Shown here in pieces: positions 44,040-53,837 of a stretch of DNA of 64,000 nucleotides. Positions within the stretch are counted from its first letter, which is position 1. Each line of letters begins with the position of its first letter. The position numbers were made by a program, and so were the translations under genes. The notes beneath the pieces were generated by a model. That model saw nothing but the letters and a program-made list of their open reading frames with translations. It was not told where the DNA came from and ran no database searches. The stretch comes from Pseudodesulfovibrio sp. JC047 (GTDB lineage Bacteria > Desulfobacterota > Desulfovibrionia > Desulfovibrionales > Desulfovibrionaceae), in assembly GCF_010468615.1 (NCBI RefSeq), contig NZ_WUEH01000007.1, positions 62,001-126,000 on the forward strand, read 5' to 3'.

Positions 44040-46538
44040 ATGAGTCTTGTGAAGAAAATGTGTACAGACAAAGACAACGAATCTGTTGTCGCACAGGGAA
44101 ACATCGCTTTTGCTGCGGGCTGTGTTCGGGCGGGTATTCATGCTGCTGACGGATACCCCGGAACACCGAGTACCGAAGTGATCGACAAGGGATTGTCCCA
44201 GGTTCAAGATATGATTACGGTTGGTTGGTCACTCAATGAGGCCACCGCTGTCGGTTCTGGTGTTGGTCATACCCTGGCAGGCAGTGACTGTGTCGTGACC
44301 ATGAAGATCCCCGGATTGTTTCAGGCCGCTGACCCGGTCAGTTCGTCGGCCTGTTACACGTTGGAACGTGGTTCCCTCGTGTATTACATTGCCAGTGATT
44401 ACACGCCCAGTTCCACCCAACATTTGATTGATCCCCGGCATTTTCTGAAAAGTTGTTTCATCCCCATTTTTGAGCCGCGTAACCATCAGGAACTTCACGA
44501 AGCTGCAAAGATCGCCGCTGATTTGGGTCGTCGATTCTCTTCCCCCGTGGCTATCATCGCTTCCGGCGTGTTGTGTCATTCCGAGGGATTGGTCCAACTC
44601 ATGGAGAAGGAAACCCGCGAACGGGCCAATGTCCCTGACATCAGCAAGTTCATGACCTTGCCCGGTGCTGCTCGTGCCAATTATGACAAGGTCGTGACCG
44701 AACGGGTTCCTGCCATGATGGAGTATGTCGAGAAATCGTCATTAAACACCCGGAAGAAGGGCAGTGGCAAGATCGGTATCATTACCCACGGTGTCAACGA
44801 GTTGTTTATCGAGGAAGTACAGGCTGATTTTGATGTCGAGCTGGATGTGCTCTCTCTGGGTATCACGTATCCGTTGCCCATGGAACGTATTCGCGAATTC
44901 TATGAAAGCATTGATGGTGACGTTTATATCTTTGAAGACGGCCAACGGTACTTGCAAGATCAATTGGAAGCTGCGGGACTGAAAGTCATTGGCAAGACGG
45001 TGAATGATCCGTGTACCGAATGGACTCCGGTCCGCATTGCCGAAAGGTTGGGACACGCCATTGAAACGCCCTTTACGTCTTCGGTTGCCACGGTTGCCCG
45101 TCCGCCAATGATTTGTCCGGGGTGTCCATATCGTCTGTTTGGCGAAATGGTCGGCAAGATGCGTCAAAAGGGCACGTTGGAAGCCTGTTTCGGTGACATC
45201 GGGTGTAACACCCTGCTGCATTTCATGAAGGCTATGGATACCGCGCTGGCAATGGGTGGCAGTGAAGCCAAGCGGATGGGATATGTCTTGTCCAAACCGG
45301 AATCATCCACCAAATGCCTGTCCATTTTAGGTGATGGAACTGAATGTCACAGCGGACTCGACGCCACCCGGAATTCCATTTTCCGCAATGTGCCGGGCGT
45401 GAAGGTTATTTTGGATAACCGTTGGACCGCCATGACGGGTGGCCAGCCGTCCCCCAACTCGCCGGTCAACCTCGCCGGTGACGCCAATGTCTTCAGCCTG
45501 GAAGAGGTCTTGAAGGCCGAGGGTGCTCAGGTCACGACCGTGAGTGGCTATGATCGCAAGGGATTGCAAAAGACGCTGAAGGCTGCTTTGGCAAACAGTG
45601 AAGATGGGCGTCTGAATACCATTCTGGTTCAGGGTACCTGTATTCGCAAGGTCCCCAAGGATCAGTTCGGTGGCCAGATGGTTGTCAATGCAGACATCTG
45701 CAAGCGGTGTGGAATGTGCCAGATCTGTCCGGGTATCGAAGCGGATGAAGACGGACTGCCTTTCTTCAACAACCAGTGTTCGACCTGTGGTGGACAGTCT
45801 CCTGCCTGCGGCCAGATGTGCCCGGTAGACGCCATTTCAATGATTCGTCCCGACAAAAAGAAAACCGAGAAAAAAGCTGCGATTGCACCGGCTCCCGAGA
45901 GCATCAAACTGCCGTCTGTTGACGCTGGTAGCTTCCCGGAACGATTGGCTTTGGCTATTCGCGGCGTTGGCGGACAGGGCAACCTGTTCTTTGGCAGAGT
46001 CATGACGCAGTTGGCCAATCTGGCCGGATATGGTGATACCAATATTGTCAAGGGTGAGACCCATGGTATGGCCCAGCTTGGTGGTCCTGTTATCAGTACC
46101 TTTGCCTGCGGTAAGGTGAGCAGCCCCATTTACATGCCTGGCACCGCCGATTGCGTGGTCAGCATGGAACGGAGTGAAGTCTTGCGGCCCGGTTTCCCGG
46201 ATATGCTGCGCAAAGGCGGCACGGTCATCCTTGCGAAAACCGAAGTCCATCCGGCTAAAATGGCCAAGGATAGCTATCCGAAAGCCGATGATATTCGGTC
46301 GGCTTTGGCTGATTACACCGTTGTCGAAGTGGATGTTCTCAAGGCTGCGTTGGATCTTGGTGACGCGTCTGGCCGCAGTGCCAATGTCGTCATGATTGGC
46401 GTCCTGAGTACCATTGCTCCTTTTGATACCTTCCCCGAAGAATTGTGGCTCCAGGCTTTGAAAAACGTCAGCCCGAAACCGGCAATCTGGGCTGCGAACT
46501 ATGCCGCATTCAATGCCGGTCGTTCTTTAAGCAAGTAG
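44040..46538 (+). CDS. Indolepyruvate:ferredoxin oxidoreductase, alpha and beta subunits fused
   Basis: This 832-residue enzyme is normally two proteins. The first 620 or so residues are IorA: the pyrimidine-binding domain (GNIAFAAGCVRAGIHAADGYPGTPSTEV), the TPP domain (CPGCPYRLFGEM, CFGDIGCNTLLHF, ILGDGTECHSGL, ILDNRWTAMTGGQPSP) and a ferredoxin-like region with CKRCGMCQICP and CSTCGG....CGQMCP. From about residue 640 the IorB/gamma domain follows (ALAIRGVGGQGNLFFGRV, VKGETHGMAQLGGPV). It oxidises aryl 2-oxoacids with CoA to acyl-CoA, CO2 and reduced ferredoxin. Start ATG 44040 is the best in-frame choice. The fusion of both subunits is notable. Confidence 0.88.
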   Translation: MSLVKKMCTDKDNESVVAQGNIAFAAGCVRAGIHAADGYPGTPSTEVIDKGLSQVQDMITVGWSLNEATAVGSGVGHTLAGSDCVVTMKIPGLFQAADPVSSSACYTLERGSLVYYIASDYTPSSTQHLIDPRHFLKSCFIPIFEPRNHQELHEAAKIAADLGRRFSSPVAIIASGVLCHSEGLVQLMEKETRERANVPDISKFMTLPGAARANYDKVVTERVPAMMEYVEKSSLNTRKKGSGKIGIITHGVNELFIEEVQADFDVELDVLSLGITYPLPMERIREFYESIDGDVYIFEDGQRYLQDQLEAAGLKVIGKTVNDPCTEWTPVRIAERLGHAIETPFTSSVATVARPPMICPGCPYRLFGEMVGKMRQKGTLEACFGDIGCNTLLHFMKAMDTALAMGGSEAKRMGYVLSKPESSTKCLSILGDGTECHSGLDATRNSIFRNVPGVKVILDNRWTAMTGGQPSPNSPVNLAGDANVFSLEEVLKAEGAQVTTVSGYDRKGLQKTLKAALANSEDGRLNTILVQGTCIRKVPKDQFGGQMVVNADICKRCGMCQICPGIEADEDGLPFFNNQCSTCGGQSPACGQMCPVDAISMIRPDKKKTEKKAAIAPAPESIKLPSVDAGSFPERLALAIRGVGGQGNLFFGRVMTQLANLAGYGDTNIVKGETHGMAQLGGPVISTFACGKVSSPIYMPGTADCVVSMERSEVLRPGFPDMLRKGGTVILAKTEVHPAKMAKDSYPKADDIRSALADYTVVEVDVLKAALDLGDASGRSANVVMIGVLSTIAPFDTFPEELWLQALKNVSPKPAIWAANYAAFNAGRSLSK

Positions 46539-46654
46539 CTTTAACCTTCATAAAGCACCATTTTCCCTGTGCCATCCGCACGGCCTGATTACGGTCAGGC
46601 TGTGCGGAAACAGGAGAGGTGTATCCAATTTCCGTGAAGAAAAAGAGAAGACAC

Positions 46655-49042
46655 ATGATGAACCGAGTTGATTTTGACGCCCTGGCCGCACGATTTACGC
46701 AGGCCCACGAAGAGGGCCGTGGATTTTTGTACGAGTATGAAGTGTATGATTTCCTATCGCACCTTGGCGCGGAAACTCCGCCAAAATGCTCGCTGATTCT
46801 GAAAGGGATGCAGCCTTCTGACGAAGAAATCATGGCCATTCCCGGTGATCGCGCTGTTTTGAAGATCGTTTCACCGACCATTTTGCACAAAACTGAAGTC
46901 GGCGGCGTGCGTGTTGTTGAGAAGGAACCCAACAAGGTCCGTTCCGCCATTCGTCGAATGTTGTACGAAGTTCCGGAAAATTTTGCGGTGTGGATTGAAC
47001 ACAACCAGCAGGCCGCACCGGATGTGTACAAGGGATTGGTCGGGGAAGCTCTGGTTGCCGCCATTCGGAATGACCTCAAAGGTGTCTTGCATGTACAATT
47101 CATGCCACCGGATTCCAGTGCGTTCGGCAATGAATTGATTGTCGGATTGCGTCGAACTCGCGAATTCGGAACGGTTATCAGTGCCGGTCTTGGTGGAACG
47201 GATACGGAATTGTACGCCGAACGATTCAGGAAAGGGCAGGCAATTGTCGCCGCTTCAGTGGAAATGACTGACGGTCAGGAGTTTTTCGAGCTGTTTAAGA
47301 AAACAATTTCTTATCGAAAACTGGCTGGTTTGACTCGTGGACAGCGTCGAATCGTGACCGACGAGCAGTTGATTGAGTGCTTCAACGCCTTTATTTTGGC
47401 CGCCCGGTACTTCTCTCCTGCCAACCCGGATGCGCCATTTGTGATCGACGAATTGGAAATCAATCCGTTCGCGTTTACTGATTATCTCATGGTGCCGTTG
47501 GATGGTCTGTGCAAATTTTCGTTGCCCGGCGCACAGCCTGTTGCCCGGCCCGTCGAAAAGATCAAGGCCATCACAAATCCGAAAACTATCGGTATCATCG
47601 GCGTTTCATCCACTCGCATGAACTTTGGTCGCATCATCATGAACAGCATTTTAGATGCCGGTTATGATGCCAAGAAAGTGTATGCCATCAAACCCGGCAG
47701 TGATGAAGTGGATGGCGTGCGGTGCGTTCCTGATCTGAAGTCGCTGCCTGAACCTTTGGATTTATTTATTGTGGCAGTCGGTGCCCCGCAGGTTCCAGAC
47801 CTGGTTGATGAGATTCTGGAAGCCAACAATGTCAACGCTGTCATGCTGATTCCCGGCGGTATGGGCGAGACAGAAGAGAGCAAGGACCGTGCGGTCGAAT
47901 TGGCGGAAAAGATCAATGGAGCACATGCTTCCGGCACAGGGCCGGTCTTTTTGGGTGGCAATTGCATGGGCGTTATCTCGCATCCCGGGCAGTATGATTC
48001 CTGGTTTGTTCCTGAAAGCAAGCTGCCAAAAAGTTCTGGGAAAACGTATAAGCGCGCTGCTTTCATTTCACAATCAGGTGCGTTTATGGTCACTCGCATG
48101 GCCCAATGTCCGGAAATTGAGCCAGCATATTTGATTTCCATGGGCAATCAAAACGATTTGACGCTTGGTGATATGGCGAACTATTTCAAGAAGAGTGATG
48201 ATGTGGATGTCATTGCCATTTATGCGGAAGGGTTCAAGAATCTTGACGGACTGGCATTTTGTAAAGCCATTCGGGACGCTGTTTTGGCCGGAAAGGACGT
48301 TGTTTTCTACAAGGCCGGACGCACGCAGGAAGGCAAGAAAGCGACTGCCGGACATACCGCTTCTTTGGCTGGTGATTACATGGTCTGCGAATCATGCGTC
48401 CGTCAGGCCGGAGCTATCGTGGCCCGGAATTTCGCGGAATTCGAAAATCTCATCATGCTTGCACAGCGGCTGAACAGAAAAGTCGTCCGTGGGAACCGTC
48501 TTGGCGCGATTTCCTCTGCGGGTTTTGAAACGGTTGGCATGGCTGATTCCATCCATTCAGATGATTTTGATATGCAGTTGGCAACATTGAGTGAGAAGAC
48601 AACGGAAATACTCAATGAAGTCATTGTCAGGAAACGCCTTGATAAATTGGTGAACGTCCATAATCCTCTTGATATTAACCCCAGTGCGGATGATGAAGTC
48701 CATGCTATCGCGGCGCGTGCATTGTGCGACGATCCCGGTGTGGACGCCGTTGCACTGAGCCTTTTGCCCATGGCTCCGGCCATGTTCCCGGCATTGGACA
48801 ATCTTGACAAGCTCGATACCGAAGGGACCATCATTCCGTTGTTGAAGAAATTGTCGCAGGAAACCGAAACGCCGCTGGTGTGCTGCGTCAATGCCGGATC
48901 GTATTACGACAAACTCATTGAGACCATCGGTGAAGCTGACATCCCGGTTTTCAGATCGGCTGACAGTGCTGTGTCCGCATTGAGTCAATATATTGAAGGC
49001 CGTTTGAACGCCGCCCGGATTCGGGCCAGTTCGGAATTGTAA
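46655..49042 (+). CDS. ADP-forming acyl-CoA synthetase, fused in beta-alpha order
   Basis: This is a 795-residue NDP-forming acyl-CoA synthetase (ACD/acetate-CoA ligase). The ATP-grasp (beta) part comes first: ILKGMQPSDEEIMA, VLKIVSPTILHKTEVGGVRV, ELIVGLRRTREFGTVISAGLGGT. The CoA-binding domain follows (TIGIIGVSSTRMNFGRIIMNS), then the ligase domain with AAFISQSGAFM and the phospho-His in TAGHTASLAGDY. Many single-chain relatives have the alpha part first. It converts acyl-CoA, ADP and phosphate to acid, CoA and ATP. With the IOR gene 116 bases upstream it forms a complete ATP-yielding route from a 2-oxoacid. The exact start is uncertain because ribosome sites are weak. Confidence 0.87.
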   Translation: MMNRVDFDALAARFTQAHEEGRGFLYEYEVYDFLSHLGAETPPKCSLILKGMQPSDEEIMAIPGDRAVLKIVSPTILHKTEVGGVRVVEKEPNKVRSAIRRMLYEVPENFAVWIEHNQQAAPDVYKGLVGEALVAAIRNDLKGVLHVQFMPPDSSAFGNELIVGLRRTREFGTVISAGLGGTDTELYAERFRKGQAIVAASVEMTDGQEFFELFKKTISYRKLAGLTRGQRRIVTDEQLIECFNAFILAARYFSPANPDAPFVIDELEINPFAFTDYLMVPLDGLCKFSLPGAQPVARPVEKIKAITNPKTIGIIGVSSTRMNFGRIIMNSILDAGYDAKKVYAIKPGSDEVDGVRCVPDLKSLPEPLDLFIVAVGAPQVPDLVDEILEANNVNAVMLIPGGMGETEESKDRAVELAEKINGAHASGTGPVFLGGNCMGVISHPGQYDSWFVPESKLPKSSGKTYKRAAFISQSGAFMVTRMAQCPEIEPAYLISMGNQNDLTLGDMANYFKKSDDVDVIAIYAEGFKNLDGLAFCKAIRDAVLAGKDVVFYKAGRTQEGKKATAGHTASLAGDYMVCESCVRQAGAIVARNFAEFENLIMLAQRLNRKVVRGNRLGAISSAGFETVGMADSIHSDDFDMQLATLSEKTTEILNEVIVRKRLDKLVNVHNPLDINPSADDEVHAIAARALCDDPGVDAVALSLLPMAPAMFPALDNLDKLDTEGTIIPLLKKLSQETETPLVCCVNAGSYYDKLIETIGEADIPVFRSADSAVSALSQYIEGRLNAARIRASSEL

Positions 49043-49051
49043 ATGAAAAAG

Positions 49052-49078
49052 GTGGGCATCCGGCAGACGGATGCCCAC
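49052..49078 (+). terminator. Terminator after the acyl-CoA synthetase gene
   Basis: GTGGGCATCCG and CGGATGCCCAC form a perfect 11-bp stem with loop GCAGA, followed by TTATTTT. It separates the IOR/ACD unit from the next carrier gene. Confidence 0.85.
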
Positions 49079-49204
49079 TTATTTTGAAAAGGACCACCCC
49101 GTGCCTGGGGATGAGAAATTTATATCAAGATATCAGGGGGATGACGTACATAAAAAATGAAACAAACATGCTGTCTACAACCTTTTAATCTCGAGGAAAA
49201 GAGA

Positions 49205-50350
49205 GTGAAAAAAAACAATTCTGGATATTTTGCAATAGCATTTGTTTGGTTTAGTTCTCATTTTGGAGGAGGATTTGCTTCTGGACGACAGCTTGTTGAT
49301 TTCTATTTGGCGCATCAATGGACGTCGGTTTTCATGCCGGCCATATCCATGTTCATTATGGGATTGACCTTGTATTATTCCATGGTCATCGCGGCGAAAT
49401 TCAATGTTTTTGATTATAGCAAATGGTCGATCAAGGTCTATGGTCGTACCGGAGCTATCATGGCTCCGGCGTATGAGATCCTTTTTAATGGTGTGCTTGT
49501 ACTTGCGACAGCGGTTGCTTTTGCCACCGGCGGGTCAACGCTTGAAAAGGCCATTGGAACTCCCTATCTACTCAATACCGTCGTCATTGCCGGGGTTATT
49601 TTCGTCTTGACCATTTATGGATCGGCTTTGGTCAGAAAGGCGGCGACCGTGATTTCCTTGATTCTCATCGCCTGTATTTTTATTATCTACCTGCCGAATA
49701 TCATCTACTTTTTTCCGAAAATCCTGCACAACTTCGCTGCGTTGAAGAGTGGTGCATTTGATACAGGTGTTCACAGTTCTTTTGTTGACACCCTATGGTG
49801 GGGCGTCAAGTACGGCGCGCTGCAATGTTGTGCTGTCGGTGCATACATCGTTCACACGAAAGTCTGCCCTGACAAATCCTGTCTCAAGAAAGCGGCAATT
49901 CTTGGTTTCCTTATCAATACGGGGATTATGTACCTCACCTATTTTGGCATCATGGCTTTTCTCGATGAGGGGGTTTTGAAAGAGGCCGTTCCGTCCCTGT
50001 TTGTTGTCATGAATGGTGTTGGCGGTACCTGGATGACTGTGCTTATTACGGTGTGCATCGTGGTGGGAGCCGTTTCAACCGGCGTTGCTCTCGTCTATGG
50101 CACGACCAATCGGTTGACCAACTTTTTTGGCCGGAATCTGGATGAGGCGAAACGAGCTGAAAAGCGTGGATTCCATTCCATCATCGCGTCCATCATTCTT
50201 GTCGTCATTTGTTGGTTGGTCGCTCAACTTGGTCTCATTCCTCTCATCGGCAAAGGATACGGCAGTCTCGGCTGGGTCTCCATGCTCGTGGTGACAGTGC
50301 CGGTCGTCCTGAGAGGGCTTGGTCTCTGGAAGTTTTCTACGGAAAAATAA
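49205..50350 (+). CDS. YkvI-type membrane transporter
   Basis: This 381-residue polytopic protein has about ten helices, beginning VKKNNSGYFAIAFVWFSSHF and GGGFASGRQLVDFYL, the signature of YkvI-like proteins in the APC superfamily. Function and substrate of the family are not established. I start it at GTG 49205 after GAGGAAAAGAGA; an ATG at 49157 has no ribosome site and adds a poor N-terminus. It sits 17 bases before the 2-hydroxyacid dehydrogenase gene and is probably co-transcribed with it, which suggests uptake of a 2-hydroxy acid or amino acid. Confidence 0.8.
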   Translation: MKKNNSGYFAIAFVWFSSHFGGGFASGRQLVDFYLAHQWTSVFMPAISMFIMGLTLYYSMVIAAKFNVFDYSKWSIKVYGRTGAIMAPAYEILFNGVLVLATAVAFATGGSTLEKAIGTPYLLNTVVIAGVIFVLTIYGSALVRKAATVISLILIACIFIIYLPNIIYFFPKILHNFAALKSGAFDTGVHSSFVDTLWWGVKYGALQCCAVGAYIVHTKVCPDKSCLKKAAILGFLINTGIMYLTYFGIMAFLDEGVLKEAVPSLFVVMNGVGGTWMTVLITVCIVVGAVSTGVALVYGTTNRLTNFFGRNLDEAKRAEKRGFHSIIASIILVVICWLVAQLGLIPLIGKGYGSLGWVSMLVVTVPVVLRGLGLWKFSTEK

Positions 50351-50366
50351 AGCAAGGAGGTTCCCA

Positions 50367-53165
50367 TTGCTTACTCTTATACATGAAATGCAGAGTATTT
50401 TGTCCAAAGAATGTGTTCACGATAATCCCGCGTTGGTCGATACATACGCCGTTGACGCAAGTTTTTACAAACCCAAGGCCAAGTTGGTTGTTGACGCACA
50501 TTCTGTGAATGAAGTGTCACAGATTCTGGATGTGTGTACCCGGCATGATATTGGGGTGACGTTCCGAGGTTCAGGGACTGCCGTGAGCGGACAGACCTGT
50601 GGAGAGGGCGTCATTGTCCGGCTGCATGGATCGGCATGGGATGCCATTCGGGTGTTGGATGAGGGCAAACAATTCTGGGCTGGATGTGGTGTCATCGGTA
50701 GTGATGTCAATGTGGCACTGGCTCCGTTCAAACAGAAAATGGGTGCGGACCCCGCGTCCATTGCTTCTGCGACCATGGGCGGTATCATTGCCGATAACTC
50801 TGCCGGTATGTGTTGCATGGTCGAACAGAACAGCTATCACGCCATCAAGGGAATTCGGATGGTGTTGGCCGACGGCACCTATCTGGATACCACGGACGAG
50901 ATGAGTTGTGCCGCCTTTCGGAAGAGTCATGCAAAAACGCTCGAAAAGCTCGGAGCGATGCGCACGAAGATTCTGGCAGAACCCGAGGTGGTCGCCCGGA
51001 TCAAACGGAAGTATTCCATCAAGAATACCATCGGATACATGGTGAATTCCTTTGTGGACCATGAAGATCCCATGGATATTCTGTTGCATCTCATGGTTGG
51101 CTCGGAAGGAACCCTCGGGTTCATTCATGAAGTGCTCATGGACACGATTCCAACTCCACCCGTGCGGGCGACCGGCCTGATGTTTTTTCCCAGTTTGAAA
51201 GATGCGACGGACGCGGTCATCGAGTTGAAGGGAAGCTGCAACGCCGAGGCCGCTGAAGTCATGGATTGCATTTCCCTGCGAGCCTTGCAGGACGTCAAGG
51301 ATGCCCCGTCAATCTTGAAGGAACTTCCTGACGGTGCCTGTGCGGTTCTCATTGAAACAAAAGCATGGGATACTGATGGGTTGGAGAAAAATACCAGTGA
51401 GATTCTGAAGGCGTTGGGCCATTATCCGGCACTTATTCCCCATGCTTTTACCTCTGAAGACGCGGAATGCGAACGGTTGTGGAACGTCAGGCGTGGATTG
51501 TTTTCCGCCATTGCCAGTTATCGTGAGCCGGACGAGTATGTTTTGACAGAGGATATCAATATCCCAGTGCCAGAATTGGCCGATGGGTGTGATGCCTTCC
51601 AGGAGTTGTTTGATCGATATGGCTACAATGCTGGAATCATGGGGCACGCATTCCATGGGAATTTGCATTTTTCCATCCCGGTGAAAATCGCGGATGAGGA
51701 AGCGGTCAAGCGGCTCGATAATTTCATGATCGATCTGGTTGATCTTATTACCAAACGGTTCGACGGGTCGCTCAAGGCGGAACACGGAACCGGTCGGGCC
51801 ATGGCTCCATTTGTCCGCAATGAGTGGGGCGATTTCCTGTTCGAGATCATGTGTGACATCAAGAAGCTGTTTGACCCCAAGGGAATTTTGAATCCCGGAG
51901 TGCTGATCAATGAGGATAAGCAAGCGTATCTTGAAGGACTGAAAAATCCCGTGGCCACCCATCCGAGTGTGGATATGTGTGTTGAATGCGGTTTTTGCGA
52001 ATTGGCGTGTCCGTCTCGAAAGATCGCTCTCAGTCCGCGTCAACGGATCACGTTGGCCCGGTCCATCGCCAAATTGCGGATGGAAGGGGACACGCAGAAG
52101 GCCGATGAGTGGGAGACTATTTTCCATAAATACGGGGCTGATTTGTGCGCTACTGACGGACTGTGTCAATTGCGGTGCCCATTGGGCGCGGACGTGGCCA
52201 CAATGGTTCGCGACTATCGGGGCAGAAATGCGTCTGGCAAGGTCATTCGGTTGGCGGACTACGTGTCCCACCATTTTGGCGGTGTGTTGAAAACAGCGAC
52301 CATGGCCTTGAACGGCATGTCGTTGGCACAACGTATCATCGGCGACAAGGCTCTCGGGAAAATGGCGACTTCGGCCCGGTCTTTATCGGGGAACAAACTT
52401 CCGCAGTGGAATCCGGCCATGCCAAAAGGCGGCAGCAAGGCCCCGGTACAAACGCGGCCCGATGCGAACAAGGACTGCGTGGTCTATTTCCCGTCGTGCG
52501 CTGTCCGATCCATGGGACCGAGCAAGGGCGATGATTCGGAACCGTTGATGGATGTGACGGTCAAGCTCTTGAAACGGGCTGGATATCAGGTCATTTTTCC
52601 CCAGAATATGTCGAAGTTGTGTTGTGGCAAGGCCATGGAAACCAAAGGCTTGGCCGAACAGGCAGACGCCATGTCCGCTGAATTGAATGTGGCGTTGCTC
52701 GAAGCGAGTCAGAATGGAAAGTTCATGGTTCTGTGTGACACAAGCCCGTGTTTGGCCCGGATGAAGAAGACCTTGGATACGCGGATGACCCTGATGGATC
52801 CCATCGAATTCGCCATGAAAAATGTGGTCAATCGATTGCATGTCACGAAGTTGCCGCGCACGGTCGCATTGCATCCGACCTGCACCACGCGAAGCATGGG
52901 GTTGGCAGATATGTTTACGGAATTGGCCTCGAAATGCGCGGAAAAGGTGATTGTGCCCAAGGGAATCAATTGCTGTGGTTTCGCTGGAGACAAAGGGTTT
53001 CATAATCCAGAGTTGAATGCAGCGGCACTGAGCGGATTGCGTGAACAGATTGTCGAATGCGATGAAGGGTATAGCGTTTCTCGGACCTGTGAAATCGGTC
53101 TGACATTGCACGGCGGCAAGAATTATCGGAATATTCTGTATCTTGTCGAGGAAGCGACCCGATAA
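50367..53165 (+). CDS. FAD/Fe-S 2-hydroxyacid (D-lactate-type) dehydrogenase with CCG domains
   Basis: This 932-residue protein has an FAD-binding domain (about 35-230: GVTFRGSGTAVSGQ, ASATMGGIIADNSAGMC, VGSEGTLGFIHEV), an FAD-linked oxidase C-terminal domain (GHAFHGNLHFS, LKAEHGTGRAM), a 4Fe-4S region (CVECGFCELACPSR and CATDGLCQLRCP) and two CCG domains (FPSCAVRSMG...CCGKAM; HPTCTTRSMG...CCGFAGDK). The order matches one-chain D-lactate dehydrogenases of desulfovibrios. It passes electrons to the membrane pool. A TTG start at 50367 is best: AAGGAGG lies 6 bases before it. Whether the substrate is lactate or an aromatic 2-hydroxyacid is open. Confidence 0.9.
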   Translation: MLTLIHEMQSILSKECVHDNPALVDTYAVDASFYKPKAKLVVDAHSVNEVSQILDVCTRHDIGVTFRGSGTAVSGQTCGEGVIVRLHGSAWDAIRVLDEGKQFWAGCGVIGSDVNVALAPFKQKMGADPASIASATMGGIIADNSAGMCCMVEQNSYHAIKGIRMVLADGTYLDTTDEMSCAAFRKSHAKTLEKLGAMRTKILAEPEVVARIKRKYSIKNTIGYMVNSFVDHEDPMDILLHLMVGSEGTLGFIHEVLMDTIPTPPVRATGLMFFPSLKDATDAVIELKGSCNAEAAEVMDCISLRALQDVKDAPSILKELPDGACAVLIETKAWDTDGLEKNTSEILKALGHYPALIPHAFTSEDAECERLWNVRRGLFSAIASYREPDEYVLTEDINIPVPELADGCDAFQELFDRYGYNAGIMGHAFHGNLHFSIPVKIADEEAVKRLDNFMIDLVDLITKRFDGSLKAEHGTGRAMAPFVRNEWGDFLFEIMCDIKKLFDPKGILNPGVLINEDKQAYLEGLKNPVATHPSVDMCVECGFCELACPSRKIALSPRQRITLARSIAKLRMEGDTQKADEWETIFHKYGADLCATDGLCQLRCPLGADVATMVRDYRGRNASGKVIRLADYVSHHFGGVLKTATMALNGMSLAQRIIGDKALGKMATSARSLSGNKLPQWNPAMPKGGSKAPVQTRPDANKDCVVYFPSCAVRSMGPSKGDDSEPLMDVTVKLLKRAGYQVIFPQNMSKLCCGKAMETKGLAEQADAMSAELNVALLEASQNGKFMVLCDTSPCLARMKKTLDTRMTLMDPIEFAMKNVVNRLHVTKLPRTVALHPTCTTRSMGLADMFTELASKCAEKVIVPKGINCCGFAGDKGFHNPELNAAALSGLREQIVECDEGYSVSRTCEIGLTLHGGKNYRNILYLVEEATR

Positions 53166-53236
53166 TAGAGACCTTTCGGTCTCGGATGAAATGTTCCCCG
53201 TTGTTTGCGTGGGGATCGTCCTTATAGAATGTAATG

Positions 53237-53270
53237 GGAGCCTGCATGGATGTGCAAGCTCCTTTTTTTT
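53237..53270 (+). terminator. Terminator of the 2-hydroxyacid dehydrogenase gene
   Basis: GGAGC-TGCA pairs with TGCA-GCTCC around a short loop, with one mismatch, followed by eight T. It lies 70 bases past the stop and just before the convergent Fur-family gene. Confidence 0.8.
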
Positions 53271-53282
53271 GATACGGGGATG

Positions 53283-53747
53283 TTACTCGGTATCGTCTTC
53301 GGTTGGCGTCAAATCCAGACACATTTTCCCTTTGCACTCGTTGCACAATCCATACAGGACAGTGTGATATCGAAAGAGCGTGAACCCTTGTTGGCGGGCT
53401 GTTTCCTGTTGAATGCACTCAAAATAGGGGTTTTTGATAGGGATGGATCGACCGCAGCGTTCGCAGATCATCTGGCAACATTGGTCTCCCATTGATTCGT
53501 ACAGTGTTGTCCCGTCACTGTGGTGAATACAACGGGCTATTCCTGCGTTGTGCAGGTGCTTGATGGTTCGGTAGACCGTGGATCGACTGACCGTCTCGTC
53601 AAGGTCCTGCACTTTTGTCAACAATCCCTCGGGGCTTATCGGATTGTCGTTGCTCATGAAAACCTTGAAGATGAGCAGCCGCTGTTGCGTGAGTTTCAGA
53701 CTGTTCCCTGTCAGATATTCCTTGAATGATTTGAGTGCTTCCTGCAT
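53283..53747 (-). CDS. Fur-family metalloregulator
   Basis: This protein of about 154 residues has the Fur winged helix (KLTQQRLLIFKVFM, SRSTVYRTIKHLHNAGIARCI) and a dimerisation domain with two zinc CxxC pairs (CERCGRSI and CNECKGKMC). ATG 53747 gives a normal length; a TTG at 53777 would add ten residues. It is divergent from the feoA-feoA-feoB locus and probably controls it. Fur, PerR and Zur cannot be separated by eye; the feo and flavodoxin neighbours favour iron. Confidence 0.85.
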   Translation of the reverse strand: MQEALKSFKEYLTGNSLKLTQQRLLIFKVFMSNDNPISPEGLLTKVQDLDETVSRSTVYRTIKHLHNAGIARCIHHSDGTTLYESMGDQCCQMICERCGRSIPIKNPYFECIQQETARQQGFTLFRYHTVLYGLCNECKGKMCLDLTPTEDDTE

Positions 53748-53837
53748 TTTCCTGATCTTTTGTGGGCTGAATGTCAAAATGAGACCGCTTGTTGACGCGC
53801 TATCTCATTCCCGTTGAGTCTACCGTGTGTTTGTCCG

